A DNA stretch of 64,000 nt from Tethya wilhelma (GCA_964030475.1 CAXIPT010000008.1:5418465-5482464); one strand, 5' to 3'. Numbered from the stretch's first letter, positions 1 through 12,500 are shown. Program-made: numbers and translations. Notes: generated by a model not told the origin, from the sequence alone.

Positions 1-106
1 GTGTATATGTACATGTGTTCTAGCATGGAAACACATCAATTGGAAAATTCAGGGTCCTCACTCGCGAAGGAAATATTCGCGAAGGAGGCTAGGGAAATTA
101 ACTCAC

Positions 107-557
107 CATTGATCTTTTGCACTCAAAGAATGCCACACGCAAAGGATAACACTCTGGTGTGCTACCATTCTTGAGACACTCCTTTGGAGATAAGCCTTGC
201 TGTGTATGTACATATGTGTGGGGGAGTCAATTGGTTTAGATATACAATCAATTTTTGCAATCCTAAACTTCTATGTTTCTTAGAAAATAAACACCACAGA
301 AACCAGTTGTCACCCACTCTCACAACTTGGGATTTCAGAACTGCCACTAATGCATATCTGGCTTCTCAAGATGCCAAACCTAACAAGATGCTATTTTTAG
401 GATTCTATAATAACCAGTGGGCGTGGCCAAATCATGCTCCTGTACTCACCACTTTGACACAGTCACTCTCCTTGAGGCACTTGATCAGCTCCTGTCTGGA
501 GCCTTCACACGCTGGGCCCACTCGCTTGCTTCCTTCCAAATCCTCCTCTTCTGCCAT
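107..557 (-). CDS. COA5: Cytochrome c oxidase assembly factor 5 (partial)
   Basis: A small mitochondrial twin-CX9C protein needed to assemble complex IV. Two exons are visible: 557-450 (36 codons, starting MAEEEDLEGSK) and 199-107 (31 codons), joined in phase 0 at GT-AG sites. The first holds PACEGSRQELIKCLKESDC and the second ECLKNGSTPECYPLRVAFF followed by ECKRSM, giving the spaced cysteines of the family. The last exon, expected to encode a conserved arginine-rich tail, is not seen and should lie left of base 1. An in-frame stop just upstream fixes the start. The start codon is 76 bases from that of INPP4 on the other strand. No open frame in the track covers it well because the exons are short; the identification rests on the cysteine spacing and surrounding residues. 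Confidence 0.82.
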
Positions 558-633
558 GTCAGTCTCATCTAAATTCTCATGAGCATGCGCAGTAAATTCT
601 CAAATGATGATGTCATAAAGTAGAGAAGTAAAC
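558..633. promoter_or_regulatory. Divergent promoter COA5 / INPP4
   Basis: Only 76 bases separate the two start codons, so both transcription starts and 5' leaders must fit here or overlap. It contains TGATGATGTCATAA, which resembles a CRE/ATF half-palindrome. No TATA box is evident. The promoter role is inferred from position. Confidence 0.5.
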
Positions 634-2141
634 ATGAAGTTCAACCATCGGGAGCTGGCGCTCTATGCCTCCACGAAGCAAGGCAAGGCCGACAAGGAAG
701 GCCGCTTGTGGATGAAGGAATTTGAGATCAAGGCAAAGAAGAAACAGCAAAGTAAGGAGTGGAAGTCACAGGTCATAGTACCAGAGCTCTAGATTTTAAT
801 CCCAGACTCACTGTTCATGATCTGTGTTGTGTATTCCTACAGCACACGTCCACAGGTGGTTTGTGCTGTCTGGGAACATGCTCTTCTACTGCAGGACGGA
901 TATGCCTGTGAGTTTTTCTAAATAGAGCCCTCTGATCACGACTCATACATACATTATACCACCCTGCACAGGACTCCTCTGTTGAAGGTCTCATCATACT
1001 AGAGAGATGCCAAGTCATGGACGACAAAGATAGTGAGAACAGAAATGCCTTTAAACTCGGTACAACCTTACCATGACCGTGTTGCTCTCTTGAGCTCCCA
1101 CTAATGTACGTACAATGGTCGATTGCAGTGTTTGAAGACTGCGATACTGGCTACCATTTTGTTGCTGACTCAGCAAAAGATCAGGATGAGTGGAGTACAG
1201 CTCTCAACTGTGGCAGGTGTGTTAAAGTCGATCTGGTTTGAGAATGCCGCTGGAAGTGAATTAATGAGATTTATAACCATACTTTTCTGTGGGACAAAAT
1301 AGCTAACTTTTGACTGGTAAGGCGTAGGAAGCTGAAAAGCAACCAAAAGGACGGGAAGATCGAGCGCTTTTCAATGGTGCTTGAAATTTTGAAATCGGTT
1401 GGATATTTAGAAAGTTTTTCTACTGGCATTCTCAAACCAGATGGACTTTAGTACTAGCTGGTCGCAATGGCCGTCAATCTTACTATATTTTCTCTTGCAA
1501 TGAAGTTACGAGTATTTGAGGTTGGCATTCAGTGAGCTACGAGGTCAGCTGATGCATCTGACGGGTCAGGACCCCCTGGTGGAGGACACGCCCCTCAGAG
1601 CACTCCCCATCAAGGTCAGTGGGACTATCTGAAAGAGATAGCGACTGTTACTGTTTTGTTATTTTCATTCTCTACAGAACGTTTCTCCAGTACCAGGTCC
1701 GTGAATAGGAATGCTGGTGAAACCTGTTTGACTTGTTTATCTTGTATTTATTGCAGCGTCCGCTCCGGCTTATGAGGGAGACCCTGTGTTTGAGTTAACA
1801 TTAGGTGAGTGGTTGTCATGGTAACACTATATCCTATGATGTCATCCCTTTGATATATCTAGCTTGCAGTTCATTGGTTGGTAGTCTTCGCGATGGTGTC
1901 CCCAGTGCCATGATCGTGACCAGCTCCATGACACCCCCTCAGGCATACTGGATACGATACGCACAGACAGAGGTCATAGAGGTCAGACAAATTGCACAAA
2001 TTCTATTTCGTAATTGGATTATTTATATTACTTAAATTTGTGGCGCACTAATTATTGCACGGGGAGCAAATTGGATTTACTAATGGTCTAACTCAATAGA
2101 CTTGAGACTGGGGAAGACTTTGTGTTTGAAATAAACAAGTG

Positions 2142-2185
<44 letters not shown>

Positions 2186-3150
2186 GCGAAGCTGTGATCC
2201 TCGTTTCTTCACGACTGTGGTCTTCTACATGGGCTCCATCTCGCTGGGAACGTGGCTCAAGTTTGAGGTGTTTGACGTCTATGACCGTCAGGCGTCCAAG
2301 ATGTGCCCCATTGGACAGACCCAGTGTCATGTGAGGGAGCTCATTAGATCACCTGACCAACAGCAGAGGTTAGAGGTCAAATTTGACGGTGGAGTATGTG
2401 GGTACCTGATGGTGCGAGCGTGTAAGGTGGGTGTGGTTATAATTGCAGGGATTTACTCTCATTGGTTTATTTCACGATTGACTCAGTGCCAGGACGGAGA
2501 TGAACTATCAGGAGGGGTACAGGCACACCCCCTTTTGTCCGATATAGCAGCCACGCCCCTCACTTCATCGTCCAACGAGAGCAGTGAGATTGAGAGGAGC
2601 CCCTTTCATTTCATGGCCCCAATGGAGAACATTGTAATTAGGACATTCCAGTTCCCCGTGTCGGGGAAGAGCGATGAGTATATAAAGGTCACAGAGGTCA
2701 TGGGAGAAGGACGCTACTCCTTCAGCATACCAATGCAACTGCTGTATGTTACCATAGCAACAGTTACCATAGTGATGTGACGATAATGGTTGGTACTGCT
2801 GTAGGGACTTGTACATCGGAGAAGAAGCTGAACTCCTATCTCACTACAACGGCCTCAAAGGGGTGAGCTCTCAACTAGCTCAAATCTTTAAATGTGAACA
2901 TTTCATCGTCTTTTATCAAATTCTTTCAGTTGTGTGAAGACAAGGAGATAGCCAAGCAGGGTGTGATGCTGGAGCTGAAGAAGCTGGTCCAGCATTACAA
3001 AGTGAGTAAGAGTGAGCTCCAGGCACAGCTGGAGGCTGGCATCACCTTCAAGAAGAGCACCAGCAAAGGCGTGGCCGAACTGGACTTTGTACCTGTTAAT
3101 TTACACATTCAACAGATGAAAGTGACTGCCGAAGAAACAGAGAATAAAGG

Positions 3151-3188
<38 letters not shown>

Positions 3189-5245
3189 AGAGAGATTCAC
3201 ACTCTCTCTCTTCTCCCAATAGTTCGGATCAACAGTGTTCAATCCAGTGTCCATGCTGAGGCTGATCGTCTTCGTGAGTTGGTGAGCTGCTTGGATCTGG
3301 AGTCAATGAACAAGTCGATGAGATCCATTTCAGATCGCGTCCATCAGCTCAGTGGCCACTGTAACATCTCACTTGTCAATGATACCCTCAGGCAGTGGTA
3401 TGATGCAATGAATGAACCTCCACAACCATCTTCCGATGTTAATGCCGTGAGTTGTGAGGGTGTGAGAGTGTGAGGGTGTGTGAAATGTGAGGGTGGTACT
3501 GTCGTGGTACAGGGATCACTGTGTCACAAGGTGGAGGAGCATGTGTTTGCTCTGGAGGGGGTGGTGGACACCATTTCAGCCAGCCTGGTTCACACAGGTA
3601 CATATCCCTACTCACATGCTACGTCCATTGACTGGTACTTGAGTGTCTTTTCTGCTCACCCAGAAGACTATGTTGACCAGCTGGAGGTTCATCTGAAGGC
3701 CTTTCTCTCTGTGTTTGATGAGGTAGTGTCCGTCTTGAAGAAAGCCCTCTACTTCCTGCTGCTCACTGTAAGTCCCATCATTATGTTAATGAGCAGTGTA
3801 GTGTGAGAGTTCTGAGAATGGTATATATTGGATTCTCAGGATGTGTTTATCATGTCCATGTATCCTTATTGTAAGAGTTCTTCCTGGTTCTCAGACCCAC
3901 ATGTGTGGTTACTACCCCCTCACTTGTGTGTGCTTTCCCAGAAATCAATCCGTGTCTAATTTATCATCACATTCTTCCCTTGCAGGAGAGCTATCAGATG
4001 ATGGAGAAAGTGCCAATTGGTCTGAAGAGTTACAGACACAGAAGAGACATTGTCTTCTCTCAAGCAGTGACTGTCGTGGTCACTAGCTTTGTCATCAGAC
4101 TGCTCCAGAATGTAGCCATCAGCTCCTTCCTGGGCCAGCTGATGAAGGTGGGCTACCTGGTCCACTGGGAGAGCCTCCTCTCCACCCACGGAGATGAGAA
4201 TGGTATGTTGGAGGACTTCATCGTGGCAATCCACGACCTCAACAACATCAAGTTCAAGGTGGGTGTGGTCTGTGGGTGTGGCCTGGAAGAGTGTGTACTC
4301 TGTTCTCTTTCAGCTGGTGTTGGCAGAGTCCATTAACGACATCCCTAAGGTCAAGGGGTCAAGGTACAAGGTGATAATTGAGGTTCCCGTTCAGAAGGCG
4401 TTGTTCCGTGTGCTGCCCCCTGACCTCCAGCATGGTGCTGAGATCGACGTCCTCGTGGTCCTCTTCACTCAAGGCATCAACGAACAGCAGTCCATTGCCG
4501 ACAGGTAGGTCAGAGGGGGTGTGGTTATGACCACAGCTTGATAAACTGTCCTTGTGCGTTAGGTTTGGGAGCAACACCGTACAGGACCAGATCAACATGC
4601 GCAGCCTCCAGCAGCTGACCAGCTACTTCACACGCTACAAGGAGTACATTGGCTCCACCAGTAAGTGCAGCTGTCTCTGATGCCACTGTTAGTCACGAGT
4701 GTTTCTTTTGGCAGCTTCAAAGTTTGTGAGGAAATGTCAAAAAGCCACTCAAATTCTGGAGTGCTTGAGGACACAAGTTCATTCAAGAAAAGATAAAAAC
4801 ATTGAAATTCTCTCACTCAGTCAGGAGGTCAGTTTGACTCTCATTATTGGGGGACCCCCTGTTAATTAGTGCATTTCTCTCTCTCTCTCTCAGCTTTGTC
4901 GCACATTGGATTGTGGACGAGTCATTAGCTGTAAGAGTGCAAAGGACAGGACAGCCATGTCAGTGACGCTGGAGCAGGCCCACATCTTGGTGCGAGAGAT
5001 GAACATGGACACATCAGTCTTCCAACAGGCACTGGATGCAATGAGAAGGTGAGCTCACATGATGGTCACATGACAATCAAAAAATAATAAAACATGACTC
5101 CCTGTCTCACAGTCAAGGGACCAGGATTCGTAACACAGAAAAGAACGTTGGTGTTCCGCTGTATGCCTTCAACGCCCTCCAGGTGTTCACCCTACCCCCC
5201 CTCTATCGACCCCCGGATGGAACATACAAGAAACTACAAACCTAA
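634..5245 (+). CDS. INPP4: Inositol polyphosphate 4-phosphatase with N-terminal PH domain
   Basis: Removes the 4-phosphate from phosphatidylinositol 3,4-bisphosphate, dampening PI3K signalling at membranes. The start [18 protein letters not shown] is followed by a PH-like domain ([14 protein letters not shown], then [10 protein letters not shown]), a C2 domain in exons around 1880-2430 ([35 protein letters not shown]) and the long helical middle. [15 protein letters not shown] and [17 protein letters not shown] match INPP4A/B. The catalytic P-loop CKSAKDRT sits at 4930-4953, with the nucleophilic Cys and the Arg present. The protein ends [13 protein letters not shown], as in the family. Roughly sixteen or more short introns, several with CT or GT repeats, interrupt it. 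Vertebrate INPP4A and INPP4B begin near the C2 domain, so the PH domain is an added module relative to them. It converges on UNC50. Confidence 0.93.
1223..1450. mobile_element. Inverted-repeat MITE, family A, copy 1
   Basis: Lies in an INPP4 intron. It starts TAAAGTCGATCTGGTTTGAG and ends CTCAAACCAGATGGACTTTA, about 25-bp terminal inverted repeats with TA at both outer edges. No coding capacity. A second copy in opposite orientation is at 63513-63743. TA ends suggest a Tc1/mariner-type non-autonomous element (inference). Confidence 0.85.
2143..2185 (+). repeat. (CT)n microsatellite before an INPP4 acceptor
   Basis: Pure CT run ending in CTAG, directly followed by the coding exon for [11 protein letters not shown]. 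It serves as the polypyrimidine tract of that acceptor. Confidence 0.9.
3152..3184 (+). repeat. (GT)n microsatellite in INPP4 intron
   Basis: GT dinucleotide run just after a coding exon ending AEETENK, in the intron preceding the exon for [16 protein letters not shown]. Confidence 0.85.
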
Positions 5246-5474
5246 ACTATATAGCTGCTGCATGCTCTCAACCTGATCACATGATATCATTTTGTGTCTA
5301 CTGTGTCTTATTTTTGATCACTTTTGTTTTATTCGGTACAAAGTATTTATGTCATACATGATTGGCCAGTAATTTAATAACTTTAATAGTTTTGAGCTTT
5401 TTCTTTAGTAAAAAAAAATTGAAATGGAAGTCACATGATAAGTAGTGTGAGTCACATGACATGCAGGGATGCTA

Positions 5475-6626
5475 CTAGTGAGCAGCACATTTCCAGCGGT
5501 AGAATGTTTTAAAAGTGGTCGCCATGTTCCATTTCAGAGGGATTGAAATTATGTATATGACGACCAGAGGCACCACTGCATACAGTAGCATGGTGCTGTG
5601 CATCCTCATTGAGGGTAGGACTGAGGGAAGAAAGGGTTAAAATAAGATCATCACGAGATGCTAGCAGGGAGTGTGGACTCACCGCTGTAGCCCAGGAAGG
5701 TGATGTAGACATAGTAACAGATAGAGAGGAGCCACAAGGAGTTGGAGACCATGGTGCTGATGATACTGGAGGACGCTAACACTGCAACAGGAGAGAATAC
5801 AAACACATTACAACAAGATACAAAGGTGTGATGTATTTCTCTCTCTTTCTTACGAGGAAGAAACAGCATCTGTAGTCCATAGACAAACAGGGCCAAGGGA
5901 ACAAAGGCATTGATGTGAACGTCAAAACAGTAGGCCCACTCCACTGGCTTGCTCAGCGCAGAGCTCTTCTCTCTCAGCACATTGTTAGCAACCAACCTAG
6001 ACAAAGAGAAAGAGAGAGATGAACAAGTCACCCTCCAGAGAGTGATGGCTGTTCTCACCAGAGGAGAGAGGCAATGGCTGAGGAAGTGAGGAGCACATCA
6101 ATAAGCAGTGTCCACAGCCACCCCAGGAAGAAGCCACCCACATGGAGTCTCAGCCACACACCAAAGCCAATCACAGACACTACAGACATGTGAGTGAATG
6201 ATGTCAGCAAGTATTGGCGGAGTGTGTGAGGTATGGTATACATACCTGCCATGAAGAGCAGGAGCAGGAGGAGGAAGGCAGGGTCGTCACGAGCCCAGTA
6301 GCCACGCATCGCTAATCAATACAACACACATTACATAAACTTCACACCAGATCAGTTCCAATGTGTCTACCGTTTTGATCCTGGTGGTATCTGAACCTGA
6401 AGGGTAAATGATAGTGCGCATTAATTAGAATGTTGTGCATAAACCCTCTCACTTACAGTCTCTTGGGGTTGGTGACGGCCCACAGCACCTGCTGGAAGGC
6501 GCTGTCCAACTCAAGATGGCGAAACTTCACGAGACGAGGCAAAAACTTGGCATACTTTGTCTGCATCATTCTGTAGTCCTTCATTACTGTGACCTTTGAC
6601 CCTCCGACCAGACGAGCAGCTGTCAT
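5475..6626 (-). CDS. UNC50: UNC-50 family inner nuclear/Golgi membrane protein
   Basis: A multi-pass Golgi membrane protein (yeast Gmh1) that in animals supports nicotinic receptor trafficking. It starts MTAARLVGGSKVTVMKDYR at 6626, then RFRHLELDSAFQQ-like and LWAVTNPKRL. The family signature YWARDDPAF follows, then hydrophobic segments (IGFGVWLRLH; LWTLLIDVLL), VEWAYCFDVHINAFVPL, and SLWLLSICYYVYITFLGYS. The last exon (5638-5475) joins in phase 1 and ends WNMATTFKTFYRWKCAAH, aligning with the human C-terminus. About six exons; all conserved blocks are present in order, so the gene looks intact at roughly 240 residues. It converges on INPP4 with 229 bases between stop codons. The upstream 2 kb holds no gene. 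Confidence 0.93.
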
Positions 6627-6781
6627 TTAAACTAACTACGGTATTTCTAGTATCACTCAAAATACTTTCAGTTATTGCAATCACTTTTTATTATCACCTG
6701 CCAAATAACTAGGCAGCCAGCCCATGTGAGCTTATGAGACATAAAAGAAATAATGTACCTAGCTAGGTTAAAAAAAAAAAA

Positions 6782-6813
<32 letters not shown>

Positions 6814-7470
6814 CAAAGAGAATTAAAAATGAGAGGACAAAGATGACTGTTTAATGGTGATTAAAACCAATGATCCGACTTGAGCAGTAGGACTTCTCCT
6901 TTTTTTTTGTTTTGTTTTTTTTGTTGTTGTTGAAGATTTAAAGAGAGAGAGAGAGTTCTTCTGAGGGGAGAATGCATTTATGAATGAATGAAGGGTTGTT
7001 TGCCAACATCGTGCTACCAAAGAGGATCCAGATATTTAGAAAGACTGAAGTGATGGAGACCATCATGGGAAGATGGAGAGATGGACATATTAGACACCAC
7101 ACAACTGTTGTAAATATGACTGAATTTTATTTTTTTTGATGACATTGATTACACCCGCTCTATATTATTATATTATTTTCTTAATTTAAAAAAGAAAAAA
7201 AAGGTCTATTTATCCATCTCCGCTTTCTCTCTTTACAAATTTATTATCAATCATTCTCATATCTCTGGGAATGTCATGATCTCGCACATTACTAATTTTT
7301 ATAGCAAACCTCCTGCATTCAGTCATTCTTATATTATTCTTAAATTATCCAACCACGCTAATACTACTTCAATCACCCTCATTTCTCGCTGGAAACCCTT
7401 CTATTTATATTATTTTCTTAATTTGGAAAAAAAAAAAAAGACCCTATTTATTTTCAAACTACTTGCAGTG
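6627..7470. other. Gene-free AT-rich spacer
   Basis: No gene recognised. It contains poly-A and an ATA-trinucleotide run at 6771-6812, poly-T at 6900-6930, and a related AT-rich block seen twice (near 7150-7205 and 7395-7450, both with TATTATTTTCTTAATTT). Small open frames here lack any recognisable similarity. Confidence 0.6.
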
Positions 7471-7757
7471 TAGTCTCGCGGGCCAGCCCCTTTCAAGGAA
7501 AGAAAAGGTCTGGTAACACTCGCATGGCGGTTTTGTTCAAGTGTCCAGGAATTTCTCGGACACTTTAATTGGCCACAGCGTGTTTGCTATGTAAACTCCA
7601 ATAGTAATCCCTATTACAGGTGAAGCCATTGCACTACTTGTCAATTTTGATAACAGCAAACCACACTACAATCTGCTGACAGTGCAGAACATACTACTGA
7701 TAGCAGAGTTACCAGACTCTTCCTTTTCCCTTGGGAAGAGTCTGGCCCGCGAGACTA
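7471..7757. mobile_element. Inverted-repeat MITE, family B, with 9-bp target duplication
   Basis: Starts TAGTCTCGCGGGCCAG and ends CTGGCCCGCGAGACTA, a 16-bp perfect terminal inverted repeat extended imperfectly by CCTTTC/GGGAAGAG. It is flanked on both sides by CTTGCAGTG (7462-7470 and 7758-7766). No transposase frame. A 9-bp duplication is typical of Mutator-like elements (family assignment is inference). Related copies: 36931-36981 and a single end at 29782-29798. Confidence 0.9.
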
Positions 7758-8200
7758 CTTGCAGTGTGGCTGAGTTAGGAGGCCACACTCCATCTTCTTA
7801 CTGTGTCTGTTATTCTATGCCTAATATTTATAGCTGTTTGTTTGTAATTTTGTTAATTTTTGTCATATAGGCCGATTGGCCTGCTGCATTGAGCATGACA
7901 TGAATTTCAGAAAAGTTTATTTATCTATATATCTATCTACATAATAAGACCTTTTTCATATGACGTCAATGGTGTACAGATGAATGAATATGCAAATTAG
8001 TGCTCGTGATAGGGAGAAATGTATGGGAGAATTCTGTTCTGCTACTTAGCATTTACAGCGCTCAACGATCGGTTTATATGTTGTGGCTTACAAGGCAGTA
8101 GTGTCAAAAATCACCTGGAAGCAAGCTCTTGTGGCTGCAGTAAGTGAAAAATCTAGACTTGAAGGCTTTCTCGCATACATTCAGTACTTTAGCTGTACAC

Positions 8201-8528
8201 TAGTCGGGCGGGCGGAGCCTGACTTCCGCGAAAAATCGGGAAGTCGGGTGGCAGCCCTATACTACAACCTGTTCTGAAATATTGTGCAACATCCACAAAA
8301 GTTTGCTTAGTTAAGTAGGTGTGGTGTAATTAGCGGTTATGTATGGCCGTACGGTATCGCTAGCTAGCTGTCCACCTGGCACTACTATAAGTACTAGTAA
8401 GTAGGTGTGAACAATCCACTTGAAATACTGCAATCTGATTGGGCTGCAATATTTTTTGCAGCAGAACAAGTTGTAGGGCTGCCACCCGACTTCCCGATTT
8501 TTCGCGGAAGTCGGGCTCCGCCCGACTA
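8201..8528. mobile_element. Inverted-repeat MITE, family C
   Basis: Long GC-rich terminal inverted repeats: GTCGGGCGGGCGGAGCCTGA at the left, followed by the mirrored core CCGCGAAAAATCGGGAAGTC, and the reverse complement at 8468-8526. Arms are about 65 bp with a small length difference. The centre is non-coding. It lies about 135 bases upstream of the NDP kinase start, so it may touch that promoter. Confidence 0.87.
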
Positions 8529-8663
8529 CTAAGAAGGTGCTAGGCAGCTGCTACGTGAACCACGCCCCAAAAATTGCGTAAAATGACGTAAATGCAAACG
8601 CTCTATATATAGCTATCTATTATAGATCTAGAAGACCGAGAACAGAAGAGGACGTCTGGAATC

Positions 8664-9424
8664 ATGGCCGATAAACCCAAGCCTAGTAAGACTGAGCGTA
8701 CCTACATCATGGTGAAGCCTGACGGGGTCCAGAGAGGCCTCATCGGAGAGATTATCAAGAGGTTTGAGCAGAAGGGGTTCAAGCTGGTGGCCATGAAGTT
8801 CACGCAGGTACAACCTAGGCAGCTAGTTGCACATGTTCTTCTCTGTCTTCAATATGTGATTGTTGGTTTGTGTGTGTGTATTCAATTCAGCCAACCAAAG
8901 AACTCCTGGAGAAACATTATGCTGATCTCAGCAAAAAGCCATTCTTTAATGGCCTTGTCAGTTTCATGTCCACCTCTCCAGTTGTGTGCATGGTAAGGAA
9001 CCAGATGTTGCTATAGTGATTGCTCACAGCCACTGTGTGGTGCTCCTACCATCTTATCTGTAGGTGTGGGAGGGACTGAATGTGGTGAAGACTGGCCGTC
9101 AGATGCTGGGAGAGACAGACCCTGTGAGTTCATTGCCCTCCTATCTCAATGAATGTCATGATTGTGGTTAGTGTGTGTGTGTGCCCCCCATAGGCTGCCA
9201 GTGCTCCAGGCACCATCCGTGGAGACTTCTGTATCCATATTGGAAGGTCAGTTGGTAGACAACAATGGTACAATAGTTATACTGCTGGTATGATATAACA
9301 CTGCAGGAACATCTGCCATGGCAGTGACTCTGTAGAGAGTGCTAATAAGGAGATTGCTCTCTGGTTCAAGCCAGAGGAGCTGGTGGAGTGGACACCCACA
9401 GAGCAACAGTGGATCTATGAGTAA
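8664..9424 (+). CDS. NME: Nucleoside diphosphate kinase (group I NME)
   Basis: Transfers the gamma phosphate from ATP to other NDPs through a phosphohistidine. Five exons with clean GT-AG sites: 8664-8807, 8891-8992, 9064-9123, 9194-9246 and 9307-9424, giving 158 residues, close to the usual 152. It starts [34 protein letters not shown] is the nucleotide-binding start of the fold. The active-site segment [12 protein letters not shown] carries the catalytic His at about residue 124, and the end is the typical [12 protein letters not shown]. The group I form (NME1/NME2-like) is clear; orthology to one human gene cannot be assigned. Converges on IFT172, with 104 bases between stops. Confidence 0.97.
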
Positions 9425-9528
9425 CTGGTGGAGATTGCTATTTATCATGATGTCACTATGTGGACAAAACTATTAGGATCAATCAAGTGTTTGTTTTTGA
9501 GTTATTTTTAGGGAATTAATATATTGTG

Positions 9529-12500
9529 CTAATGAAAGGAGTACGTTGGGTTATTGGGGGTGCCGCACCAGTGAGAGAGAAACTTCCACACATCGAGACA
9601 CTCCTCTGCTCTCTGGGCCTTGCTGGCCATCACAAACTTGTTCCAGTCCTCCTTGTTGGCACAGCAGCCATCTCTCTTGAACTCAATCTTATGGCGTAGA
9701 ACAGGATAGCCTGTAGCAATGTGACCAGTGATTACATCATCATTATGTCATACTCAAATGACCCACCTGTTATAACACAGGGGAATGATGTCACTCCAGT
9801 GTGAGAGCAAAACAAAGAAGCCACATAAGTTCCTCTCTCGTCCGTTGGCAGGACCTGCTCCACCCGTTGGTCCATGGACACAGCCAACACCCACTCCTTC
9901 ACCTCCTCCCGCTTGTCCTCCTGGGGTCAGTGTGAGGGTGAGTGTGTGAGGGTAGGTATGTTAGTATGCTGTCCCTGTGAGTTATAACTCTTGTCCCTGT
10001 GAGTTATAACTCTTGTCCTTGTGAGTTATAACCCTTGTCCTGTCCCTGTGAGTTATAACTCTTGTCCTGTCCCTGTGAGTTATAACTTTTGTCCCTGTGA
10101 GTTATAACTCTTGTCCTGTCCCTGTGAGTTATAACTCTTGTCCTGTCTCTGTGAGTTATAACTCTTGTCCTTGTGAGTTATAACCCTTGTCCTGTCCCTG
10201 TGAGTTATAACTCTTGTCATGTTCCTGTGAGTTATAACTTTTGTCCCTGTGAGTTATAACTCTTGTCCTGTCCCTGTGAGTTATAACTCTTGTCCTGTCT
10301 CTGTGAGTTATAACTCTTGTCCTTGTGAGTTATAACCCTTGTCCTGTCCCTGTGAGTTATAACTCTTGTCATGTTCCTGTGAGTTATAACTTTTGTCCCT
10401 GTGAGTTATAACTCTTGTCCTGTCCCTGTGAGTTATAACTCTTGTCCTGTCCCTGGGAGTTATAACTCTTGTCCTGTCCCTGGGAGTTACAAGAGTTATA
10501 ACTCACAGGGACAGGACAAGAGTTATAACTCACAAGGACAAGAGTTATAACTCACAGGGACAGGACAAGGGTTATAACTCACAGGGACAGGACAAGAGTT
10601 TTAACTCACAGGGACAGGACAAGAGTTATAACTCACAGGGACAAAAGTTATAACTCACAGGGACAGGACAAGAGTTATAACTCACAAGGACAAAAGTTAT
10701 AACTCACAGGGACAGGACAAGAGTTTTAACTCACAAGGACAAAAGTTATAACTCACAGGGACAGGACAAGAGTTATAACTCACAAGGACAAGAGTTACAG
10801 GGACAGGACAAGAGTTATAACTCACAGGGAGTGTCCCTGTGAGTTATTCCCCACAAGTCATAGCTCTGGCTGTCACACATGATCACTTTGGCAGCCAAAA
10901 TATTGTGTGTGTGTTAATTTTGACTCACGCTCATGAAAGGCTCTTCTGGAAGAGGTACTTCAAAAGGAATGTCAGTTTCAGTGAAGTCGGTATTGTCCAG
11001 CATGTCGAGGGAGCCATCCTCAATGGCCTCGCTCAGGTCTAGGAACCTGTTGAAGAACACAAATGCCATATTCTCCCAGCCAGCAGCTCTGCAGTGGAGG
11101 CCAGCCTCGTAGAACGCCTTGTCAGCAGGAATGATGTCAGTGTGTCTGAGAAGAGAGGTGGAGAGTTTAGCCACAAGAGGGCTGAGCTGAGGGACGGACT
11201 GGAAAGCAGCTCGGGTGGAGAGGTAGTGGGAGATGAGCAGGTGACGCTGGAACTCTTTGAAGAGGAGACTGTCGGCCTCTGAAGTGCGAGACAGCTCCTC
11301 CACCTAGTGAGTGAGAGAGTCAACAGGTATGAGTGGTTTACTGCAACACAATGATAGTCTTACCAGTGAGAAGAGCAGGTTCCTCAGCACTGACAGGGTC
11401 TCATAGCCAGCAGAGCCATCCAACCTCTGGCCATACACATCCATACACAGCCTCTTGTAGATGTTGAAATTCTGGAAAGAAATATCACAATATCATTTAT
11501 ATACATTGTTAGACCTGCCTAGCAATGGTGCTCTACCTGTGGGTTAGCAGGAGCTCCGTACTTGTTGAACAGCTTCAGAGCACTCAAGGGTGCACTCTTC
11601 TTGATGAGCTCAGCAGCATAGAGAGCCACATACTTGGCCAGGGTGTCCCCTCCCTGCTTCTCAGCCAGTCCAATACACCTGTCCCAGTCTCCACTCTGGG
11701 AGTACATCTTGAGGGCACCTCCAGGGTCCACACTGCTCATCTGGGATGGTGGGGGTCATTACATACAGTATCATTATTATACTATTATTGCAGGGTGTAC
11801 CTCTTCCGGTCTGTTCTGCTCCTTGAGGTAGTCCACACAGGAGTCCTCCACGTACTGCTCATATCGCGGAGCAATGTTGTGAGCTATGTCCCTGGCTTTC
11901 TGCCACGCCTCCCCTGCCATGAACATGTCCAGAGCCTCCTTCGTCATATTCACATTCATGAGCAGCTCTCCTGCCAGCACATAGTCCCCAATGTTGGCCA
12001 GCCTATCACACACCAGAGCAGCCACATCAGTGGACCGCTCAGGGACAAATTTTACCGACAGATCAACAGCCTAACATTGCACAGCGAGGTAGAATGAACA
12101 ACAATCATCAAAATCAAAAAAATTCTTTTTTTGCAAGCATTACTTACCTTCTCCCAGGTTCTCTTGAGGATGGAGGTGTCTGGGCAGTTCTGTGTTGTGA
12201 GCTGGAGGTAGAGGTCAATGGCGTGGCTGTACTCACCCCCCTCCTCCCAGAGACGACCTTGAGATAACAGCTCCTCATAATTCCTATGTACAATTATTAC
12301 AGGGGCACATGGTATTAGTGCAGTACTACAGCAATACAATGGTGGACATACTTGCCACTCTTAGATGCCATCTCTTTCTGGAATTCGTCAAGTTTGCTGG
12401 GCAGATATTCCTTCACGATTCTCATAGCATCTGCCCACATGTCAGCATCCTACAGTGATGATGTAATGATGATGTAATGAGCTATTGGCTTAGATTTAGA

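Noticed and set aside
184..582. 132-residue plus-strand open frame at the left edge
   Set aside because: Antisense to the two COA5 exons, which have correct splice sites and conserved cysteines.
9970..10850. CRISPR array
   Set aside because: Repeats have no unique spacers, the unit itself is the whole period, and the locus is an intron of an animal gene.
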